Below, piece by piece: positions 7,050 to 11,659 of a stretch of 11,659 nt of DNA. This stretch comes from Methylovulum sp. (GTDB taxonomy: Bacteria; Pseudomonadota; Gammaproteobacteria; Methylococcales; Methylomonadaceae). Location of the stretch: positions 1-11,659 of the forward strand of contig SCST01000635.1 of NCBI GenBank assembly GCA_004299465.1, in the 5' to 3' direction. The position numbers and the translations under genes are program-made. Below the pieces are notes generated by a model, which worked only from the letters and a program-made list of their open reading frames with translations, ran no database searches and was not told the DNA's origin. Each line of letters starts with the position of its first letter. Position 1 is the stretch's first letter.

Positions 7050-8108
7050 ATGAACATAAGTGAGTTTGATTCTGTGATCAACGGCATCATGACCGATTTG
7101 GGCATGGATGGCGACGATGTGGATCGACGCAAATCTTTTTTTTGCCTGAACGAACAAGATGCTATCGCGCTAAAGGCGCTCCACGAGCCATTCACGCGCG
7201 ATTTGCAGCAACGCTTTACTGATGCCTTCTACGCCCATTTGCAGAGCTTCGATGGAACCCGTGAGCTGTTGCGCGACGATGATATGGTCGAGCGGCTCAA
7301 GCGTAGCCAGTCGGTCTATTTCAACAAACTAACAGCAGGCGATTACGGCATTGAATATGTGCAGGATCGCCTGAGAGTAGGCGTAGCGCATGAGCGTATG
7401 GGGCTTTCGCCGCATTTGTATATTGGCGCTTACTGTCAATATCTTTCCAGTCTTCTGCCCGAAGTATGGAACCTGCTCAGCGACCAACCGGAACGCTTCA
7501 TCGCCACATGGCAAGCCCTGCAAAAACTGGTGCTTTTTGACATCAGTCTGGCCATGGAAACCTATCTCTATGTTGCTTGTCAGCGTGTTCGGACCGAGCA
7601 CGATCTCTCGGAACAGGCGCGTCGGGAAGCACAAAGCCATGCCGAGCAATTACAACGGCAGGAGATCGAAATCCAGCATCTGTCAACTATGCTCGGCCTG
7701 CCTTCCACGACGCGAACCGCCCATCTTATCGGCATCAAATCCTTACATGACGGTCATCCCGAAATATTTGACACCCTGTCCGCCCGCTACGAGCAATTGC
7801 TGGATTTGGCGGTGGATACCGTCAAATATAAAACAGAATCCAAGCTGGATACGGATTTGCGGGCTTTCGCCAATCATCTTGGGATATTGAAGGCCAGCCC
7901 CCGTGATTTGGTGGAAGTACACAGTTTGGTTCTAAAGAAAAAACTTGCCGATTCTTCGTCCTTGCCTCAATTATATTTGGAAGAAGGGCGTCTTATGGTT
8001 TTTGAGATATTGGGTTATCTGACGTCTTTTTATCGCAATTACTACTTACGCCCCCGTGAAGCGGCAGGCAACGACAAGCTTGCCGCCTACCCTGTGAATG
8101 AGGCTTGA
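7050..8108 (+). CDS. Globin-coupled sensor with a C-terminal KaiA/RsbU-like domain, first gene of the kai operon
   Basis: A 352-residue soluble protein in three parts. Residues 25-178 match the sensor globin (protoglobin/GCS) family: the FTDAFYAHL helix (56-64), ERLKRSQSVYFNKLTAGDYG (81-100), and VGVAHERMGLSPHLYIGAY (110-128), in which H114 sits where the haem-binding proximal histidine is expected. Residues 180-213 are a charged helix, likely coiled coil. Residues 236-333 resemble the four-helix KaiA C-terminal / RsbU N-terminal domain: SARYEQLLDLAV, then PRDLVEVHSLVLKKKL (284-299) and YLEEGRLMVFEILGYLTSFYR (309-329), compared from memory with the VEIH...YRLTLID...YR pattern of KaiA and the IISIH...LIEVMIGYG pattern of RsbU. 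In KaiA this domain dimerises and stimulates KaiC autophosphorylation. Its place directly before kaiB (5 bases between stop and kaiB ATG) suggests a KaiA-like partner controlled by O2, NO or CO. The globin call is strong; the KaiA/RsbU call is good but needs a profile search. Confidence 0.82.
   Translation: MNISEFDSVINGIMTDLGMDGDDVDRRKSFFCLNEQDAIALKALHEPFTRDLQQRFTDAFYAHLQSFDGTRELLRDDDMVERLKRSQSVYFNKLTAGDYGIEYVQDRLRVGVAHERMGLSPHLYIGAYCQYLSSLLPEVWNLLSDQPERFIATWQALQKLVLFDISLAMETYLYVACQRVRTEHDLSEQARREAQSHAEQLQRQEIEIQHLSTMLGLPSTTRTAHLIGIKSLHDGHPEIFDTLSARYEQLLDLAVDTVKYKTESKLDTDLRAFANHLGILKASPRDLVEVHSLVLKKKLADSSSLPQLYLEEGRLMVFEILGYLTSFYRNYYLRPREAAGNDKLAAYPVNEA
8100..8103 (+). promoter_or_regulatory. 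Ribosome binding site supporting the ATG start of kaiB
   Basis: GAGG, inside the end of the globin-sensor gene, lies 10 bases before the ATG at 8114. It favours that ATG over an in-frame TTG at 8105 that would add three residues. Confidence 0.5.
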
Positions 8109-8113
8109 ACACA

Positions 8114-8383
8114 ATGAAAAAATATTTGATGAAGCTATTCGTGGCGGGAGACACTCCACGGTCGGAACGGGCCATCCAGAACCTAAAGCAGCTTTGCGAT
8201 AGAGCGATGAAGGACAATTACGAAATCACTATCATCGATGTGCTGGAGCAACCTGATATCGCCGAAGAGGACAAAATACTTGCCACGCCGACCTTGATCA
8301 AACTTGCCCCCCATCCGTCACGTCGAATCATCGGCGATTTATCGGATCAGGACAAGGTGTTAACTGTACTTGGAGTCCAATAA
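8114..8383 (+). CDS. kaiB: Circadian clock-type protein KaiB
   Basis: An 89-residue thioredoxin-like protein. In cyanobacteria KaiB changes fold and binds the CI ring of phosphorylated KaiC, then sequesters KaiA. The start LMKLFVAGDTPRSERAIQNL (5-24) matches the KLYVAG.TP.S.RA pattern. AEEDKILATPTLIKLAP (50-66) and RRIIGDLSD (70-78) are near-identical to cyanobacterial KaiB in my memory, including the Gly of the GDLS turn. The C-terminus stops soon after KVLTVLG, so the acidic tail of Synechococcus KaiB (102 residues) is missing, which is common outside cyanobacteria. Its stop TAA overlaps the kaiC ATG by one base (TAATG). The ATG at 8114 is chosen over a TTG at 8105 because it has the family-typical length and a ribosome site. 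Confidence 0.95.
   Translation: MKKYLMKLFVAGDTPRSERAIQNLKQLCDRAMKDNYEITIIDVLEQPDIAEEDKILATPTLIKLAPHPSRRIIGDLSDQDKVLTVLGVQ
8372..8375 (+). promoter_or_regulatory. Ribosome binding site of kaiC
   Basis: GGAG ends 7 bases before the kaiC ATG at 8383, within the last codons of kaiB. With the TAATG overlap this implies coupled translation. Confidence 0.7.
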
Positions 8384-9897
8384 TGAGCAAACAATTACAA
8401 ATAGAAAAATTACCCACCGGCATTGTGGGCTTCGATATGATTGCCAACGGCGGTTTGCCCAAGGGGCGCACTACGCTTATTGCCGGCACTTCGGGGAGCG
8501 CCAAGACCGTGTTCGCCTCGCAGTTTCTTGTCGAAGGCATTCTTAGTAAGGCCAACGAAAGCGGGGTATTTGTAACCTTCGAGGAATCCCCCGATGATAT
8601 CCGCCGCAACATGATTTCCTTGGGCTGGACTATCGAGGAATGGGAAAAAAAAGGTAAATGGCTGTTCGTGGATGCCTCGCCACAGGCCGACCACCATATT
8701 GACGAAGTCGGTGACTTTGATTTTGCAGCCTTGCTGGCGCGCATCGAATATGCGGTGAAAAAGGTCGACGCGAAACGTATTGCCATGGATTCGCTAGGCG
8801 CAGTATTTTCCCACTTTACCAACGCCGCCACTGTACGCCGCGAATTGTTCCGTGTCGCCACCGCGGTCAAGCAGTTCGGCGTTACCGCCTTGATGACCGC
8901 AGAACGCACCTCAGAATATGGCGAAATCGCCCGTTACAACGTGGAGGAATTTGTCGCTGACAACGTTATTATCCTGCGCAATGTCCTGGAAGATACCAAA
9001 CGCCGCCGCACCATGGAAATACTCAAGTTTCGCGGTACCTCCCATCAGAAAGGCGAGTTTCCGTTTTCCGTCATTCCTGGCGAGGGAATCGTGGTCATCG
9101 CGCTATCGGCTCTTGAGCTTAAGCAGCGATCTTCCGTAGTGCGAATCACATCGGGTAACACCGAGCTGGATGTCATGTGCGGCAGCGGGTTTTTTCGCGA
9201 TTCTATCGTACTGGTATCCGGTGCGACCGGTACCGGAAAGACCCTAATGACCACTGGGTTTCTGGCTGGCGGTGCACGAAATGGCGAGCGCAGCCTCATT
9301 TTTGCCTTCGAGGAATCCCGTGAGCAGTTAATCCGCAATGCCTCCGGCTGGGGTGTCGATTTCGAGCAAATGGAAAGAGACGGCAAGTTAAAGGTGGTTT
9401 GCGAATATCCGGAAGTCGGCAGCATGGAAGATCACTTTATCTCAATGAAAGCTGAAATCGACACATTCAAACCTAATCGTCTTGCCGTGGATAGCCTATC
9501 CGCCCTGGAGCGGGTCTCCACCAATAAAAGCTTCCGTGAATTCCTGATAAGCTTCACTTCTTACATCAAGCATCAGGAAATAGCCGGTCTATTTACTGCC
9601 ACGGCCCCGACCCTTACCGGCGGAACCTCGGTCACCGAGGAGCACATTTCCACCTTGACAGACAGCATCATCCTGCTGCGCTACGTGGAAATGGGCGGCG
9701 AAATACGGCGCGGCCTTACTGTACTCAAGATGCGCGGCTCCATGCACGACAAAAACATCCGTGAATTCAATATCGTCGATGGTGAAGGGATGCGAATCGG
9801 CCAGCCTTTCCGCCATGTCGGCGGTATATTGACCGGCAATCTCAGGTTTGTTGCTCCAGACGAACTTGACCGCATGTCCAACTTGTTTAAAGACTAG
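8383..9897 (+). CDS. kaiC: Circadian clock-type ATPase/autokinase KaiC
   Basis: A 504-residue double RecA-like ATPase that should form a hexamer of stacked CI and CII rings. CI: Walker A GTSGSAKT (35-42, K41; Ala replaces the usual Gly before Lys, a variant I recall from other bacterial KaiCs), catalytic pair E67-E68 in FVTFEES, Walker B Asp136. CII: canonical Walker A GATGTGKT (280-287), pair E310-E311 in IFAFEES, Walker B Asp370. The phosphorylation segment reads TEEHISTLTDSIILL (418-432): S423 and T424 correspond to Ser431/Thr432 of Synechococcus KaiC and T418 to Thr426, so both sites are kept and autokinase activity is plausible. KMRGSMHDKNIREF (449-462) is the CII arginine-finger region. 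The C-terminal tail after 480 (about 24 residues), where KaiA binds in cyanobacteria, is present but somewhat short and differs in sequence. kaiB lies upstream with a 1-base overlap; the cyclase gene begins 2 bases downstream. Confidence 0.96.
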   Translation: MSKQLQIEKLPTGIVGFDMIANGGLPKGRTTLIAGTSGSAKTVFASQFLVEGILSKANESGVFVTFEESPDDIRRNMISLGWTIEEWEKKGKWLFVDASPQADHHIDEVGDFDFAALLARIEYAVKKVDAKRIAMDSLGAVFSHFTNAATVRRELFRVATAVKQFGVTALMTAERTSEYGEIARYNVEEFVADNVIILRNVLEDTKRRRTMEILKFRGTSHQKGEFPFSVIPGEGIVVIALSALELKQRSSVVRITSGNTELDVMCGSGFFRDSIVLVSGATGTGKTLMTTGFLAGGARNGERSLIFAFEESREQLIRNASGWGVDFEQMERDGKLKVVCEYPEVGSMEDHFISMKAEIDTFKPNRLAVDSLSALERVSTNKSFREFLISFTSYIKHQEIAGLFTATAPTLTGGTSVTEEHISTLTDSIILLRYVEMGGEIRRGLTVLKMRGSMHDKNIREFNIVDGEGMRIGQPFRHVGGILTGNLRFVAPDELDRMSNLFKD

Positions 9898-9899
9898 CC

Positions 9900-11582
9900 A
9901 TGCCATCCCCCGTTCAACATAAGACATCACTCGCCGAGGCCGTCCATCTCAAGCACTTGATCCATAACAGTGCCGACGGTGCGTTGATTATCAACAACTG
10001 TGGCGATGTGGTATTCGCTAATCCAGCCGCCGAGCAACTGTTTGGCCGTTACGGCAACAACCTGATCGGAAAACCCTTCGGATTCCCGGTGGTGGATTCG
10101 GATCGCACCGAGCTCGACATACTGCATTCGGATGGCACGATGTGCGTGGCGGAAATGCGGGTTTCTGAGGTCCCCTGGGATGGACGGATGTCCTTTATCG
10201 TTACTTTGCGCGACATTACTGATCGCAAGCAGCGGGAAGAGCAGTTGCGCTTATTCAAGCGAGCCGTCACTTGCAGCAATAACGGCATCGTCATTACGGA
10301 TGCAACCCAGCATGACCACCCGATCACCTATGCCAATCCCGCTTTCGAGCGCATTACCGGCTATAGCGTGGAAGGCGTTGTGGGATGCAACGCCCGGTTT
10401 CTACATGAGCCTGAACCCACTCAGCCCGAAGTCGAAATACTGAACAAGGCCATACGCGAACAGCGCGAAGCTAATGTGGTTTTACGCAATTACCGCAAGG
10501 ACGGCGGACTGTTCTGGAACGGCCTGTATATCGCACCTGTGCAGGATGAGGAAGGCAACATTACCCATTACGTCAGCATTCATAACGATCTCACTGACCT
10601 TAAAGAATCCGAACAGCGTGGGCGCTTGGCCGCTCAAGTCTTCGAAAATACCACGGAAGGTATCGTCATTACAGACCTTGAGGCAAAGATCGTCGATATC
10701 AACCCGGCATTCACATTAGTCACCGGCTATCAGCGCGAGGAGGTAATTGGCAAAAATCCAAATATTTTGAACTCGCACTGGCAGGATCTGGACTTCTACA
10801 AAGCCATGTGGAATACCATCTATAACACGGGGTTGTGGCAAGGGGAAATCTGGAACAAGCGCAAAAATGGTGAAATCTATGCCGAATGGCTGAGTATTTG
10901 CACCGTCAAGGACGAGCAGGGTAAGGTGGTCAATTATGTTGGCCAATTCTCCGACATCACTTCGCGCAAAAAAATGGAAGAAGGGTTGCACCACTTGGCT
11001 TATTACGATGAGCTCACGCGCCTACCCAACCGCTCCATGTTGCATGAGAACCTGCGTCAAGCCATTGCCAAGTCGCAACGCTACGGCGGTAAACTGGCGT
11101 TGATGTTTATCGACTTGGATCGTTTCAAAATCGTCAACGACAGCCTGGGTCACCATATTGGCGACCTGTTGCTCGCCACTGTCGCTCAGCGCTTGAAGGA
11201 TTGCCTGCGCGAGGGTGATTTTATCGCTCGTCTAGGCGGCGACGAGTTTACTGTGGTACTCGATAATTTTACGGCAAAACAAGAAATTGCTACCACGGCG
11301 CAAAAAATCGTCGATACCCTGAGCGTCTCGTTCCTGCTGAATGGACAGGAGGTATTCATCAGTTGCAGCTTAGGCATCAGCGTGTTCCCGACTGATGCCG
11401 ACACGCTTGAATCCCTGCTGATCTCCGCCGACAGTACCATGTATCGCGCCAAAGAACTGGGTGGCAACAATTACCAGTTTTGTACAGGCAATGCGCTCAT
11501 TCCAGCGAAAGAGCGTCTGAATCTGGAAAACGATCTGCGGCCGCTGCGAGACAGGAAGTCGAGTAGTCCCCAGAAGCGATAG
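9900..11582 (+). CDS. PAS-PAS-PAS-GGDEF diguanylate cyclase, ending at the former EAL junction
   Basis: A 560-residue cytoplasmic protein (no membrane segments) expected to make c-di-GMP from two GTP. PAS1 lies at about 12-107. PAS2 (116-232) is LOV-like, with GCNARFLHEPEPTQPE, NYRKDGGLFWN (197-207) and VSIHNDLTD, but Ala165 stands where LOV photoreceptors have the flavin-adduct Cys and His228 where they have Gln. PAS3 lies at 242-354 (GKNPNILNS, FSDITSRK). The GGDEF domain (362-528) has YYDELTRLPNRSML, the metal-site loop FIDLDRFK, an intact GGDEF (446-450) and the product-inhibition I-site RxxD (R437-D440), so it should be an active, feedback-controlled cyclase. The chain continues into ERLNLENDLR, the hinge that normally leads into an EAL phosphodiesterase, then stops after 13 unrelated residues. 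It starts 2 bases after the kaiC stop with no clear Shine-Dalgarno, implying coupling to kaiC and a role as output or input of the Kai module. Confidence 0.9.
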   Translation: MPSPVQHKTSLAEAVHLKHLIHNSADGALIINNCGDVVFANPAAEQLFGRYGNNLIGKPFGFPVVDSDRTELDILHSDGTMCVAEMRVSEVPWDGRMSFIVTLRDITDRKQREEQLRLFKRAVTCSNNGIVITDATQHDHPITYANPAFERITGYSVEGVVGCNARFLHEPEPTQPEVEILNKAIREQREANVVLRNYRKDGGLFWNGLYIAPVQDEEGNITHYVSIHNDLTDLKESEQRGRLAAQVFENTTEGIVITDLEAKIVDINPAFTLVTGYQREEVIGKNPNILNSHWQDLDFYKAMWNTIYNTGLWQGEIWNKRKNGEIYAEWLSICTVKDEQGKVVNYVGQFSDITSRKKMEEGLHHLAYYDELTRLPNRSMLHENLRQAIAKSQRYGGKLALMFIDLDRFKIVNDSLGHHIGDLLLATVAQRLKDCLREGDFIARLGGDEFTVVLDNFTAKQEIATTAQKIVDTLSVSFLLNGQEVFISCSLGISVFPTDADTLESLLISADSTMYRAKELGGNNYQFCTGNALIPAKERLNLENDLRPLRDRKSSSPQKR

Positions 11583-11588
11583 GGCTGG

Positions 11589-11625
11589 GCGTTTTCACGA
11601 AGCGCTTTTTGCGTAGTGAAAATGC
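11589..11625 (+). terminator. Hairpin at the end of the kai operon (possible terminator)
   Basis: GCGTTTTCAC (11589-11598) pairs with GTGAAAATGC (11616-11625) as a 10-bp stem with one G-U pair, and an inner CGC/GCG stem (11603-11605 / 11611-11613) closes a TTTTT loop. It starts 6 bases after the stop of the cyclase gene. No T-run follows, so it may be a REP-like palindrome or mRNA 3'-end stabiliser and not an intrinsic terminator. Nothing else is seen from here to the end of the window. Confidence 0.45.
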
Positions 11626-11659
11626 AAAGCATCCCGAAATCGCGTCGAGTCATTGGGAT

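Noticed and set aside
7390..7890. A 166-codon plus-strand frame inside the globin-sensor gene
   Set aside because: It lies in the +1 frame of a gene with intact globin motifs, is rich in Cys, Trp and Pro without pattern, and has no start signal.
8328..9930. Long minus-strand open frames (up to 193 codons) across kaiC
   Set aside because: They are antisense shadows of kaiB and kaiC, whose motifs and ribosome sites are clear; no known domain appears in them.
11560..11659. Simple one-base frameshift hiding an EAL domain
   Set aside because: Reading the remaining bases in the other two frames gives no EAL motif (no YQP or EAL/EALLRW) before stops, so restoring the frame would not recover the domain within the window.
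1..11659. tRNA or rRNA genes
   Set aside because: No cloverleaf with a GGTTCRA T-loop or conserved rRNA segment was seen on either strand.

Overview
This is a chromosomal window, apparently from a gammaproteobacterium. The pair lptD-surA, divergent from amgK-murU, is the arrangement I recall from Pseudomonas and related Gammaproteobacteria. The moderate GC content and the presence of a kaiBC operon would also fit a methanotroph-like (Methylococcales) genome, but that placement is a guess. The first 17 bases are the 3' end of an Illumina sequencing adapter, so the left edge is a raw contig end and not genomic DNA.

Left part (about 110-4871, minus strand): lptD (outer-membrane LPS translocon) is followed by surA (periplasmic chaperone for outer-membrane proteins) with a 4-base ATGA overlap. 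After a short gap comes a small protein made of a DbpA-type RNA-binding domain with no helicase core. The pdxA-ksgA genes that often follow surA are not here.

Middle (4872-6827): a 280-base divergent intergenic region holds two adjacent imperfect palindromes that share one sequence core (four copies in all). To its right lie amgK and murU (plus strand, ATGA overlap), the MurNAc kinase and uridylyltransferase of peptidoglycan recycling. The left two-thirds is therefore a cell-envelope block: LPS export, outer-membrane protein folding and cell-wall recycling.

Right part (7050-11582, plus strand): after a 222-base gap with a perfect TATAAT box there is a tightly packed four-gene operon. Gene 1 is a globin-coupled sensor whose C-terminal domain looks like the KaiA/RsbU four-helix domain. 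Genes 2 and 3 are kaiB and kaiC, with the KaiC phosphorylation residues preserved. Gene 4 is a PAS-PAS-PAS-GGDEF diguanylate cyclase that stops exactly where an EAL domain would begin, and its middle PAS resembles a LOV domain lacking the photoactive cysteine. The most interesting reading is a Kai-type timing or switch module in which a haem (O2/redox/NO) sensor takes the place of KaiA and a c-di-GMP synthase is the likely output. The domain identities rest on motifs seen in the sequence; the functional wiring is inference.
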